Shown piece after piece: positions 45,696-54,343 of a DNA stretch of 64,000 nt. Source of the DNA: Oxalobacteraceae bacterium (GTDB taxonomy: Bacteria; Pseudomonadota; Gammaproteobacteria; Burkholderiales; Burkholderiaceae_D). How positions within the stretch are numbered: position 1 is the stretch's first letter; every line of letters begins with the position of its first letter. A model generated the notes under the pieces. It ran no database searches and was not told the origin of the DNA. It saw only the letters and a program-made list of their open reading frames with translations. The translations under genes were made by a program, and so were the position numbers. The DNA is taken from assembly GCA_025352145.1 (NCBI GenBank), contig JANXTY010000018.1, positions 1-64,000 of the forward strand, in the 5' to 3' direction.

Positions 45696-46025
45696 ATGCA
45701 AAGAATGGGAATGGTAATCGGCATCGATCCAGAAAAAATTGGCGAATACAAAATCTTGCACGCCGCCGTCTGGCCGCAGGTCTTATCCACTTTAAAAAAA
45801 GCGAACGTACAGAACTACAGTATTTTTTTACGCGAGCCAGAGAATTTGCTGTTTGGCTATTGGGAGTATCTCGGCAGCGATTTCGACGCCGACATGGCAG
45901 CCATAGCAGAGGATGCCGAAACACGGCGCTGGTGGACCTTCTGCAGCCCCTGTCAGGTGCCGCTCGCCTCGCGCGCAGAAGGTGAACATTGGGCCATGAT
46001 GCCGCAAATATTTTACATGCCATGA
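45696..46025 (+). CDS. rhaM: L-rhamnose/L-fucose mutarotase (RhaM/DUF718 family)
   Basis: 109 residues. Interconverts the anomers of a 6-deoxy-hexose so that the dehydrogenase gets the form it prefers. Family marks: IDPEKIGEYKILHAAVWPQVL, NYSIFLREPENLLFGYWEY, AEDAETRRWWTFCSPCQVPL, EGEHWAMMPQIFYMP. Members named RhaM act on L-rhamnose; homologues in fucose loci act on L-fucose, which the neighbours suggest here. AAAGG lies upstream. Followed by an 80-bp palindromic element. Confidence 0.92.
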   Translation: MQRMGMVIGIDPEKIGEYKILHAAVWPQVLSTLKKANVQNYSIFLREPENLLFGYWEYLGSDFDADMAAIAEDAETRRWWTFCSPCQVPLASRAEGEHWAMMPQIFYMP

Positions 46026-46056
46026 ATTTGGCGGCCTTCATATACTTTAAAAAGCC

Positions 46057-46136
46057 AACTATTGAGCGCAGGGGAAGGTGCAGTTTTAGCCCTACTCCCG
46101 ATCACAGGAAAGGGCCATACCCCTCGCTCAATAGTT
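46057..46136. repeat. 80-bp imperfect palindrome between mutarotase and SDR genes
   Basis: Outer arms AACTATTGAGCG (46057-46068) and CGCTCAATAGTT (46125-46136) are perfect complements and continue as AGGGG / CCCCT. Inner GCCCT and AGGGC also pair. It would form a long hairpin in the message between two catabolic genes. The sequence is unrelated to the element at 36479. Confidence 0.85.
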
Positions 46137-46176
46137 ACAAAAAACGTGCATTATTTTTTACCATGGGGATTAAAAG

Positions 46177-46932
46177 ATGACTGGAAGATTGCAAGGAAAG
46201 ATCGCGCTCGTTACGGCGGCAGGTCAAGGCATTGGACGCGCCACAGTAGAAGCCTATCTGCGTGAAGGCGCGCAAGTGATCGCCACCGATATCAATGAAA
46301 CCCATCTGGCCGCGCTGCATTCACTGCCGGGGTGCAAGGTTCGCCCGCTCGATGTGACCGATCCCCAAGCCATTTCGGCATTGGCGAGCGAACTTGGCAA
46401 GATCGATATTTTGTTCAACTGCGCAGGTTACGTCGATAGCGGTTCCATTCTTGATTGCAGTGAAGACGCGTGGGATTTCTCGTTCAATATCAATGTGCGG
46501 TCTATGTATCGTTTAATTCGGGCGTTCTTGCCGGGCATGATCGAGCAAGGCTCAGGTTCCATCATCAATATGTCTTCCGTAGCGTCGAGCATCAAGGGAG
46601 TGTCTAATCGCTTTGTGTATACCACGACAAAAGCAGCGGTCATCGGCATGACTAAATCGGTCGCTTTTGACCTCGTCACACAAGGGGTTCGCTGCAATGC
46701 AATTTGCCCGGGTACAGTCGAGTCGCCGTCACTACAAAATCGGATCGAAATACAAGCGAAAGAAAGCGGGCAAAGTGTCGAAACCGTGTTTGCCGCTTTC
46801 GCCGCACGCCAGCCGCTAGGCCGCCTGGGGTGCACAACAGAGATCGCTGCGCTAGCTGTGTATCTGGGTTCGGATGAATCTGCATTTACTACCGGCACAA
46901 CACAGATTATTGATGGCGGCTGGTCAAACTAA
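46177..46932 (+). CDS. SDR oxidoreductase, 2-keto-3-deoxy-L-fuconate 4-dehydrogenase-like
   Basis: 251 residues, classical short-chain dehydrogenase. Nucleotide site VTAAGQGIGRATVEAYLREGA with Asp after ATDIN, NCAGYVDSG, catalytic Ser in NMSSVASSIKG and YTTTK. In non-phosphorylative deoxyhexose routes an enzyme of this type oxidises 2-keto-3-deoxy-L-fuconate (or -rhamnonate) at C4 to the 2,4-diketo acid. The FAH-fold hydrolase that splits that product follows 27 bases later. The start has GGGGAT upstream. Confidence 0.87.
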   Translation: MTGRLQGKIALVTAAGQGIGRATVEAYLREGAQVIATDINETHLAALHSLPGCKVRPLDVTDPQAISALASELGKIDILFNCAGYVDSGSILDCSEDAWDFSFNINVRSMYRLIRAFLPGMIEQGSGSIINMSSVASSIKGVSNRFVYTTTKAAVIGMTKSVAFDLVTQGVRCNAICPGTVESPSLQNRIEIQAKESGQSVETVFAAFAARQPLGRLGCTTEIAALAVYLGSDESAFTTGTTQIIDGGWSN

Positions 46933-46959
46933 ATTTAACAAACTCTTCAAGGAAATAAA

Positions 46960-47826
46960 ATGAAATTAATGCGATATGGCACAAAAGGAAATGAGAAACC
47001 AGCTCTGATGGATGCGGACGGACAAGTACGATGCCTATCTGGTGTGATACCCGACATTACAGCGGCTATCTTAAGTTCCGACAATCTAAAACGCTTGGCA
47101 GCGCTAGACGTGAAAGCGCTGCCTGTGGTTTCCCAACCTGGACGCATTGCGCCACCCTACAGTGGTACTGGAAAATTTATCTGTGTTGGTTTGAACTATG
47201 CAGACCATGCTGCCGAATCAGGCATGGCCGTCCCTGCCGAGCCGGTATTATTCATGAAAGCAACCAGCGCTATTATCGGCTGCAACGACCCTGTCGTCCT
47301 CCCGCAAAATTCTATCAAAAGCGATTGGGAAGTAGAGCTAGGCGTCGTGATTGGCACAACAGCGAGATATGTGCCCGAAGCAAATGCAATGGAATATGTA
47401 GCTGGTTATTGCGTCGTCAATGATTTGTCCGAACGTGAATATCAACTCGAGCGAGGCGGACAATGGGATAAGGGAAAAGGCTGCGACACCTTCGGCCCAA
47501 TCGGTCCTTGGTTGGTAACTACAGATGAAGTAGCGGATCCACAGAACCTGGACTTATGGCTTGAAGTTAATGGCAAAAAATATCAGCAAGGGACTACTAG
47601 AACAATGGTGTTTACGGTCGCGCATCTGGTGAGCTACATCAGCCGGTTCATGACTCTTTATCCGGGTGACATCATCAGCACCGGTACACCGCCGGGCGTT
47701 GGTCTTGGTCAGAAGCCTTCGCCTGTTTTCCTGAAACCGGGAGACCAGATGCGTCTGGGCATCACGGGGCTGGGTGTGCAAAGCCAAACTACGCATGCGT
47801 GGAATCCTGCGTTGATCGACGGGTAA
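46960..47826 (+). CDS. fumarylacetoacetate hydrolase-family protein, 2,4-diketo-3-deoxy-L-fuconate hydrolase-like
   Basis: 288 residues, FAH fold. Marks: KFICVGLNYADHAAESG, EPVLFMKATSAIIG, SDWEVELGVVIGT (metal Glu), GYCVVNDLSEREYQLE, KGCDTFGPIGPWLVT, DIISTGTPPGVGLGQ. It would cleave 2,4-diketo-3-deoxy-L-fuconate (or -rhamnonate) to pyruvate and L-lactate, finishing the deoxyhexose branch without phosphorylation. The order AKR, lactonase, mutarotase, SDR, FAH is a known non-phosphorylative set. AAGGAA lies upstream of the start. Confidence 0.9.
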   Translation: MKLMRYGTKGNEKPALMDADGQVRCLSGVIPDITAAILSSDNLKRLAALDVKALPVVSQPGRIAPPYSGTGKFICVGLNYADHAAESGMAVPAEPVLFMKATSAIIGCNDPVVLPQNSIKSDWEVELGVVIGTTARYVPEANAMEYVAGYCVVNDLSEREYQLERGGQWDKGKGCDTFGPIGPWLVTTDEVADPQNLDLWLEVNGKKYQQGTTRTMVFTVAHLVSYISRFMTLYPGDIISTGTPPGVGLGQKPSPVFLKPGDQMRLGITGLGVQSQTTHAWNPALIDG

Positions 47827-47948
47827 ATAAAGCGTAATGGGGTGTGAACCATTATTTTGAAAAAATCTTTGAAAATAATGGTCAACTATTTCGCTACACT
47901 ATTCGCATTCAAATTTGATCGATTTTTCCTAGGATGAGGACTGACGCA

Positions 47949-49505
47949 ATGACCCTTTCCCACCTGCTTCAACGATTTTTTGTCATCTCGTCCGCATTCG
48001 TATTGACAACGACGGTTTCACACGCAGCGGTGCAATGCCCGCCGATTTTTTCCGATCACATGGTCATTCAACGTGAGATGGCGGTTCCGGTTTGGGGAAA
48101 CGCGGCACCCGACGAAGAAGTCACCGTAGAGTTTGCTGGACAGAGGAAAACAGTACGCGCCGCTGCCGACGGCCGCTGGCAAATACGCCTGGCACCCCTC
48201 GCAACCAGTACGGCACCACGCATTTTCAAAGTACACGCCTCCAATGAACTCACTTTTTCAGATGTCTTGGTCGGCGAAGTCTGGCTCGCTTCCGGCCAAT
48301 CGAATATGGAAAAGCCGATCGGTGGACAACGCGGGCAAAAACCAACCGACAATGCAGAAGCCGAAATTCGCGATGCCGATCACCCATTGCTCCGATTATT
48401 CCAGGTGCCGCGTAACGGCATATCGCAGCCAGACGACCTCACCCAGCAATGGCTGGCCAGTACGCCAGAAGCGGTAGAAAAAATGCATTTCTCGGCAGCG
48501 GGTTATTTCTTCGGACGCGAATTACTGCGTGATCTGAAGGTGCCGATTGGCATCATTCACACCAGTTTCGGCGGTACCCGCATTGAGCCATGGACACTGG
48601 CCGAAGGTTTCGCTGCTGTACCGAGCCTGAAGGATTTTGCAACCGCAGCCGCGACCGGCCAAAAATTTAACAGCACGATTGGTGCCAGTCTGTACCACTC
48701 GATGGTGGAACCGCTGGTGCCTTACGCGCTGCGCGGCTTTATCTGGTACCAGGGCGAGTCTAATCTCATGAATATCGAATCGGCGATCTACACGGATAAA
48801 ATGCGCGCGCTCATCGGCGGCTGGCGCACTGCTTGGGACCGTACCGATGCACCATTTTATTATGTACAGATCGCACCTTACCGTTACTCAGTGCGCAAAT
48901 CAGCACGGCCACTATCGGTCGAGGCGCTGCCCATGTTCTGGGAAGCGCAAACACGGGCACTTGCCATTCCCCACACCGGCATGACGGTCATTACCGACCT
49001 GGTAACAGACCTGGACGACATTCATCCAACCAACAAGCGTGACGTCGGTCGCCGCCTCGCTGCGCTCGCGCTGAGCGATACCTATGGACGCACTGGCATC
49101 GCCACCTCCGGCCCGGTCTTCACGCACGCGACTACGCATGGCACTGAGTTTGAAATTTCATTTGCCCATGCAGAAGGACTTGCTAGCCGCGATGGGCAAG
49201 CTCTCACTGGCTTCATCATCGCCGGTGCAGACCGGCAGTTCGTGCCCGCCACAGCATTCGTGCACGAAGAAAAAATAATCCTCACTGCGCCCGAAGTAGC
49301 GCTGCCGGTCGCCGCCCGCTTCGCCTGGCATGAGACAACCATGACCAACCTGATCAACGGTGTCGGCCTGCCCGCATGGTCGTTTCGCACCGACGATTGG
49401 CCGGTGGATATTACTGGGCCGGCCACACCGGCAGACCTGCCACCTCCACCCAAACCGATAGAGACTGTGCCCTCGTCTGTGGTGCCGACAACCCCCATCC
49501 ATTGA
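47949..49505 (+). CDS. secreted sialate O-acetylesterase-family (SASA) carbohydrate esterase
   Basis: About 518 residues with signal peptide (ending SHAAVQ). Marks: PPIFSDHMVIQREMAVPVWG (N-terminal beta domain), VWLASGQSNMEKPIGG with the catalytic Ser, GTRIEPWTLAEGF, YQGESNLMN and DDIHPTNKRDVGRRLA with the Asp and His. Despite the name, enzymes of this group in plant-polysaccharide loci remove acetyl groups from pectin, xylan or xyloglucan. Start at 47949 has GAGG upstream; 47934 is also in frame. The C-terminus is rich in Pro. Confidence 0.88.
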   Translation: MTLSHLLQRFFVISSAFVLTTTVSHAAVQCPPIFSDHMVIQREMAVPVWGNAAPDEEVTVEFAGQRKTVRAAADGRWQIRLAPLATSTAPRIFKVHASNELTFSDVLVGEVWLASGQSNMEKPIGGQRGQKPTDNAEAEIRDADHPLLRLFQVPRNGISQPDDLTQQWLASTPEAVEKMHFSAAGYFFGRELLRDLKVPIGIIHTSFGGTRIEPWTLAEGFAAVPSLKDFATAAATGQKFNSTIGASLYHSMVEPLVPYALRGFIWYQGESNLMNIESAIYTDKMRALIGGWRTAWDRTDAPFYYVQIAPYRYSVRKSARPLSVEALPMFWEAQTRALAIPHTGMTVITDLVTDLDDIHPTNKRDVGRRLAALALSDTYGRTGIATSGPVFTHATTHGTEFEISFAHAEGLASRDGQALTGFIIAGADRQFVPATAFVHEEKIILTAPEVALPVAARFAWHETTMTNLINGVGLPAWSFRTDDWPVDITGPATPADLPPPPKPIETVPSSVVPTTPIH

Positions 49506-49541
49506 ACGGGTCTGAATAAAATTTTAAAACGATTGCTCCTC

Positions 49542-51932
49542 ATGAAAACTTTATTTCGCTCTGTGCTCTATCTCATGTTCGCCTTCGTTGCGACTGTTAC
49601 CACTGCAGCCGACCTGACGCTGCGTTACGACAAACCAGCGCCAGACACCCCGCAAGGCTGGGAACGCGAAGCACTACCCATCGGCAATGGCCGCATCGGT
49701 GCAATGATTTTCGGCCAGCCAGCGCGCGAACGGGTTCAGTTCAACGACATCACACTCTGGACCGGCGACGACAAAGCTATGGGAGCGTATCAGCCTTTTG
49801 GCGACGTCTTCATCAACCTACCGGGCCACGATACTGGCACAAGCAATTATGTCCGTGAACTCGATCTTGAACAAAGCGTGCATCGCGTCAGCTATGTAAG
49901 GGAAGGGATTCAATTTCACCGCGAAACCTTTGCCAGCCATCCGGCGCAAGTAATCGTCATGCGCCTGACGGCGAATAAACCCGGCAGCTATACGGGTTCC
50001 ATCGAGCTGACTGATATGCATGAGGCACGCATCACCGCTTCTGGCAATCGCATCTATTCCACCGGCTCACTAGCCGGTTTTATCCAACCAGCACGCCGTC
50101 GTGGAAATCAAACCCCACCACCACTACCGGCTCCCTCCACCAATGTGATGGATTACGCCGGCCAAGTGCACGTAGTAAACGAAGGTGGCAAGCTCACGCT
50201 CGATGGCAACAAAATTACCTTCACCGATTGCAATACACTCACCCTCATTCTCGGCGCCGGGACGAGTTACAGCTTTGATCCGGCCAAACGATTCCAGGGC
50301 GATCACCCACTGCCTCGCGTTTCGGCACAAGTGAACGCAGCGATGGCCCGCCCGTGGACAGAACTCATGGCTGAACATCAAAACGATTTTCATGCACTGT
50401 TTGGGCGGGTCGCCCTCAACCTCGGCGAAGCTACGCCACAACGCCGTGCGCTGAGCACCGACAAGCGCATTGAGACCTACACGGCCGAAGGAAACGATCC
50501 CGGACTGGAAGCACAATTTTTTCAGTTTGGCCGCTACCTGCTTATCTCCAGCTCCCGTGATTCACTCCCTGCCAACCTGCAAGGGCTCTGGAACAATAGC
50601 CTCACACCACCCTGGAATTCTGATTACCATACCAACATCAACATTCAGATGAATTATTGGCCGGCCGAACCCGCTAACCTCCGCGAATCGGCTCACCCTT
50701 TCTTTAATTTCGTACGAGGTGTAACGCCGATCTACCGCCAGCTCATTGCTGAAACAGCTGCACGTGCTGCCCCACATCCGCGCGCAGCAAGCGCCTCACC
50801 CGACCCCAATGGACGCCTCCGTCCACTTGAGGAAACCTTTCTTACGGCCACCGGCAAACCGGTGCGCGGCTGGACGGTGCGTACCGAGTCGAATCCTTTC
50901 GGCGCTACAGGCTACACGTGGAATAAAACTGCCAACGCCTGGTACGCCCAGCATTTCTGGGAACATTACGCATTCACTCAAGACAAGGAATTTCTCCGCA
51001 CCGTCGCCTATCCAATGATGAAAGAGGCCTGCCAATTCTGGCAGGACAGCCTGAAGGTTTTACCTGATGGCCGCCTCGTCGCCCCGAATGGCTGGTCACC
51101 GGAACACGGCCCCATCGAAGATGGCATCACCTACGACCAGGAAATCATCTGGGATTTATTCAACAATACTGTCGAAGCAGCCGATGCCCTGGGCACCGAC
51201 CAAATTTTCCGTAATCAAATCGCTGCCATGCGCGACAAACTCGCCGTGCCGCGCATCGGTAGTTGGGGACAAATACTCGAATGGCTGGATGAGAAAAAAG
51301 ATCCGATACTCGACACAGCAAGCGATACGCATCGCCATGTCTCCCATCTGTTCGCGCTGTTTCCCGGCCGCCAGATTTCACCCACCACAACCCCCGCGCT
51401 CGCAGCGGCAGCCCGCAAGACACTCGAAGGCCGCGGTGATGCAGGTACGGGCTGGTCTATGGCATGGAAAACGGCATACTGGGCTCGTCTGCAGGATGGC
51501 GATCATGCCTACAAAATGTTACAAGGCCAACTCGCCAAGCCCGGCGCCCGCGCCGCCCAGCAAACTGGCACCGGCACGGAGACCAACAACGCCGGCGGTA
51601 CTTACCAGAATATGTTTGATGCACATCCCCCCTTTCAGATCGACGGCAATTTCGGTGCCACCGCCGCCATCTGCGAAATGCTCGTGCAATCCCAGACTGG
51701 CGAAATCCATTTGCTCCCGGCCCTGCCTTCTGCCTGGGCAACCGGTTCTGTCAAAGGTCTACGTGCCCGCGGTGGATTTGAAATCGATCTCGCCTGGACG
51801 AACGGTAAACTCGCTACCGCAACGGTTCATTCTGTGGCAGGTTCCGGGGGCGGAAAAATCCGTTATGACGACAAAGTTATCGAACTCCACCTCAAACCGG
51901 GCGAATCAAAAACACTGGGGGGGAATTGGTAG
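49542..51932 (+). CDS. GH95-family alpha-L-fucosidase (or alpha-L-galactosidase)
   Basis: About 796 residues with a signal peptide (ending TVTTAAD). Marks: [65 protein letters not shown] (catalytic region), [61 protein letters not shown]95 removes alpha-1,2-linked L-fucose, and some members prefer L-galactose, from xyloglucan and pectin. It would feed sugars to the L-fucose/L-galactose route upstream. The ATG at 49542 starts the signal peptide. Confidence 0.92.
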   Translation: MKTLFRSVLYLMFAFVATVTTAADLTLRYDKPAPDTPQGWEREALPIGNGRIGAMIFGQPARERVQFNDITLWTGDDKAMGAYQPFGDVFINLPGHDTGTSNYVRELDLEQSVHRVSYVREGIQFHRETFASHPAQVIVMRLTANKPGSYTGSIELTDMHEARITASGNRIYSTGSLAGFIQPARRRGNQTPPPLPAPSTNVMDYAGQVHVVNEGGKLTLDGNKITFTDCNTLTLILGAGTSYSFDPAKRFQGDHPLPRVSAQVNAAMARPWTELMAEHQNDFHALFGRVALNLGEATPQRRALSTDKRIETYTAEGNDPGLEAQFFQFGRYLLISSSRDSLPANLQGLWNNSLTPPWNSDYHTNINIQMNYWPAEPANLRESAHPFFNFVRGVTPIYRQLIAETAARAAPHPRAASASPDPNGRLRPLEETFLTATGKPVRGWTVRTESNPFGATGYTWNKTANAWYAQHFWEHYAFTQDKEFLRTVAYPMMKEACQFWQDSLKVLPDGRLVAPNGWSPEHGPIEDGITYDQEIIWDLFNNTVEAADALGTDQIFRNQIAAMRDKLAVPRIGSWGQILEWLDEKKDPILDTASDTHRHVSHLFALFPGRQISPTTTPALAAAARKTLEGRGDAGTGWSMAWKTAYWARLQDGDHAYKMLQGQLAKPGARAAQQTGTGTETNNAGGTYQNMFDAHPPFQIDGNFGATAAICEMLVQSQTGEIHLLPALPSAWATGSVKGLRARGGFEIDLAWTNGKLATATVHSVAGSGGGKIRYDDKVIELHLKPGESKTLGGNW

Positions 51933-52113
51933 CTGCATACGCCTGGAACAACAGGAAATACGGGTTGCAGCCCAATAAAAGTGAGAACCTCCCACCTTGC
52001 GGAAATACGTGTCGGTGGCAAAGAAAATACTCATTTGGTAGAACACGTCTTCGAAATTGTTTACGCAAAGCAGAGCTATGGAATCTACAAGTTGAACTGA
52101 ATACTATCGCCTC

Positions 52114-52154
52114 AAAAAAAATGGTTACATACCGAAGTATGTAACCATTTTTTT
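52114..52154. terminator. strong bidirectional terminator
   Basis: ATGGTTACATAC and GTATGTAACCAT form a perfect 12-pair stem with a CGAA loop, flanked by A8 on the left and T7 on the right, so it can stop transcription in either direction: the tRNA transcript on the minus strand and any read-through from the GH95 gene. Confidence 0.93.
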
Positions 52155-52162
52155 ACTGAACT

Positions 52163-52239
52163 TGGTTGCGGGGACAGGATTTGAACCTGTGACCTTCGGG
52201 TTATGAGCCCGACGAGCTGCCAGACTGCTCCACCCCGCG
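52163..52239 (-). tRNA. initiator tRNA-fMet (anticodon CAT)
   Basis: 77 nucleotides including an encoded CCA. The acceptor starts C-G-C-G-G-G-G and its first base faces A, the unpaired C1-A72 that marks initiator tRNA. The anticodon stem is TCGGG-CTCATAA-CCCGA with the three G-C pairs typical of initiators; the T-loop is GTTCAAATC. It is a single gene, directly followed by the bidirectional terminator. Confidence 0.97.
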
Positions 52240-52432
52240 TCTGATGTGAAGGATCATACAGGGCATCCTCATCTAAAGCAACTACAATTAGTGTTTGGAG
52301 CGCCGGTGATACACTAAATGTTGTGGCACAGAGCATTCAATAATATTTTTATAGTAACCAATACGAGTACTACACAATCGTCCCGACAAGGCATTACGAC
52401 GTTCCCCGACTATCCCCTTACCCGACCTTATT

Positions 52433-53014
52433 ATGAAATTCTGTTCCGAATGCGCTCATCCGGTTTCCCTCCTTGTCCCTCCCGACGATAATCGACAACG
52501 CCATGTCTGCAGCCAATGCGGCCTGATTCATTATCAAAATCCGAAAATAGTAGTGGGGTCCATACCGGTATGGGAACAAGAGGGGAACGCCCATATTCTT
52601 TTGTGCAGACGTGCAATCGAACCACGCATGGGCTATTGGACCTTGCCTGCTGGATTTATGGAAAACAATGAAACTACCCAAGATGCGGCCCAGCGAGAAA
52701 CCATCGAAGAGGCAGGTGCCCATATCGAATTACGTCAACTTTTTTCTCTACTGAATGTGCCTCACGTTCATCAGGTACATCTTTTTTATCACGCAACTTT
52801 GCTCGACCTTGACTATGCAGCCGGAGTCGAAAGTCTCGAAGTATCTTTATTCCAAGAGGCAAACATTCCTTGGGATAAGATCGCCTTTCCAACAGTAACC
52901 CACACGTTGAAGTTATTTTTTGCCGATCACGCCAACATCAAAAATGGTTCCACAACTAGCTTTGGCTTCCATACCCATGACATTAGGCAGCCTTTACGCT
53001 CACCTGACTTGTAG
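52433..53014 (+). CDS. Nudix hydrolase with N-terminal zinc ribbon
   Basis: 193 residues. N-terminal Cys pairs (CSEC ... CSQC) form a zinc ribbon, as in NADH pyrophosphatase relatives. The Nudix box is seen as GFMENNETTQDAAQRETIEE (Gly-x5-Glu-x7-Arg-Glu-x2-Glu-Glu; about residues 82-101). Such proteins hydrolyse nucleoside diphosphates linked to another group; ADP-ribose or NADH-like substrates are typical but not provable here. It stands alone and is convergent with flgL. Confidence 0.9.
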   Translation: MKFCSECAHPVSLLVPPDDNRQRHVCSQCGLIHYQNPKIVVGSIPVWEQEGNAHILLCRRAIEPRMGYWTLPAGFMENNETTQDAAQRETIEEAGAHIELRQLFSLLNVPHVHQVHLFYHATLLDLDYAAGVESLEVSLFQEANIPWDKIAFPTVTHTLKLFFADHANIKNGSTTSFGFHTHDIRQPLRSPDL

Positions 53015-53094
53015 TAAAGGATATTTGATCTCTTGGACACTGTCCGAGGAAGTCTCATTCTCGGTATCTAAAGCGTATTGCGCGTGTGAGCAAC

Positions 53095-54309
53095 TCAAGA
53101 AATAAAATTAAACAGGGAAAGCCCTGCAACTTTAATGAATGATTTTTGCGCAGCCTCAAGTGCTGTTTGCTGTGCTGAAAAATTCGACAACGCGCTGGTG
53201 TAGTCCAGATCTTGCAGCTGGGACAGTGTGGTTTTGTATTGAATACTCAAATCGGAACCCGTATTGTCAAGGGCATCAAGTTCCTTCAAACGCGAACCAA
53301 TCGATGCCCGCACCGATAAAATGTTATCCAGCGCTTTATCGGCATTGTCATTCGCAACGCTCAATCCATTGGTGAGCGCCGCTTGGGCCGTGGCGCCAAT
53401 GGAAGGTTTACCGAGCGTCGCAATCAGGTTCGTCAAGGTGGTAAATATGCTTTGATTAGTGCTAGGCGCGACCATAAATTGATCGCCATTGGCAGGCGCA
53501 CCGGTGACGCTCAACTGCAATCCATCGAATGCGATGGATTGACTGCTCACATAAGGATTGGCCGCAGGCGGTACGGGTAAACCTGTGGTCGTATCAAGTA
53601 CGTCATACGTTGTCACACCAGCGGCAACGGTAAACGTGACCGCATAATTATGATTGGTCAGCGCGGCGGTGTTGGTCACCGAACCCGAAGACACGATACC
53701 AGACCCCGTATTCGCAGCGCTGGCAGAGGTCGCAAAAATACCATTACCTGTTTTGTTATGCTCGAATACCGAGTCACCGCTGTCATTTAACGCTATCTGA
53801 CGCGAAGTAGAAACCTGTAGCAACTGCTGCCCTTGGTCACCCTGATATTGCGCCCCCGTGGCTGTTTTATTGAAAGGTTGGATCGAAGTCTGGTAGCCCG
53901 AAAATATGTATTTACCTGAGCCATCCACGGTATTAGCCAGGTTAAGAAGACTGTCGAGACTCGACTGCAAGGAGACTGCAAGGGAAGCACGATCAGACGT
54001 CGTCATCGCCCCACTACCTGCATTGACGATGTGTGTTTTGATGTCTTGGAACAGTTCGGTTACGCCAGATAGCGCGGTCTCTTGCTTTGACAATGCATTC
54101 GTCGCATTTTGGCGATTGATTGCAAATTGGCTGTTGATATTATCCGATTGCGTAACCTCTAGCGCTTGCGCAGAAGCAACCGGGTCATCCGCCCCACTCA
54201 GCATGCGGCGACCGGTGGACAACTGCTGTTGTGTTTTTGCCAGACCCGACTGCAGATCACCGATTTGTGTCGTTGCGGAAGAATAAATGGTATTGGTGCT
54301 GATGCGCAT
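53095..54309 (-). CDS. flgL: flagellar hook-associated protein 3 FlgL
   Basis: 404 residues. Joins hook and filament together with FlgK. N-terminal flagellin-like coiled coil MRISTNTIYSSATTQIGDLQSG, then LSTGRRMLSGADDPVASAQA, and a C-terminal helix SQLQDLDYTSALSNFSAQQTALEAAQKSFIKVAGLSLFNFI. The middle is variable and rich in Thr, Ser and Asn. It is last in the flg operon, 34 bases after flgK. Confidence 0.94.
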   Translation of the reverse strand: MRISTNTIYSSATTQIGDLQSGLAKTQQQLSTGRRMLSGADDPVASAQALEVTQSDNINSQFAINRQNATNALSKQETALSGVTELFQDIKTHIVNAGSGAMTTSDRASLAVSLQSSLDSLLNLANTVDGSGKYIFSGYQTSIQPFNKTATGAQYQGDQGQQLLQVSTSRQIALNDSGDSVFEHNKTGNGIFATSASAANTGSGIVSSGSVTNTAALTNHNYAVTFTVAAGVTTYDVLDTTTGLPVPPAANPYVSSQSIAFDGLQLSVTGAPANGDQFMVAPSTNQSIFTTLTNLIATLGKPSIGATAQAALTNGLSVANDNADKALDNILSVRASIGSRLKELDALDNTGSDLSIQYKTTLSQLQDLDYTSALSNFSAQQTALEAAQKSFIKVAGLSLFNFIS

Positions 54310-54343
54310 GATTCACCCCATCTGAATAAATTAGGAACGTCTC

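Noticed and set aside
42147-47826. Assigning the second branch to L-rhamnose alone.
   Set aside because: Known L-rhamnonate dehydratase is an enolase-superfamily enzyme, and none is here; the split UxaA protein and GH95 point to L-fucose. Some use of rhamnose by the AKR, SDR and FAH enzymes cannot be excluded.
51067-51978. A 303-codon frame inside the GH95 gene.
   Set aside because: GH95 motifs run through the other frame without a break; this one is Pro/Ser/Arg-rich shadow sequence.
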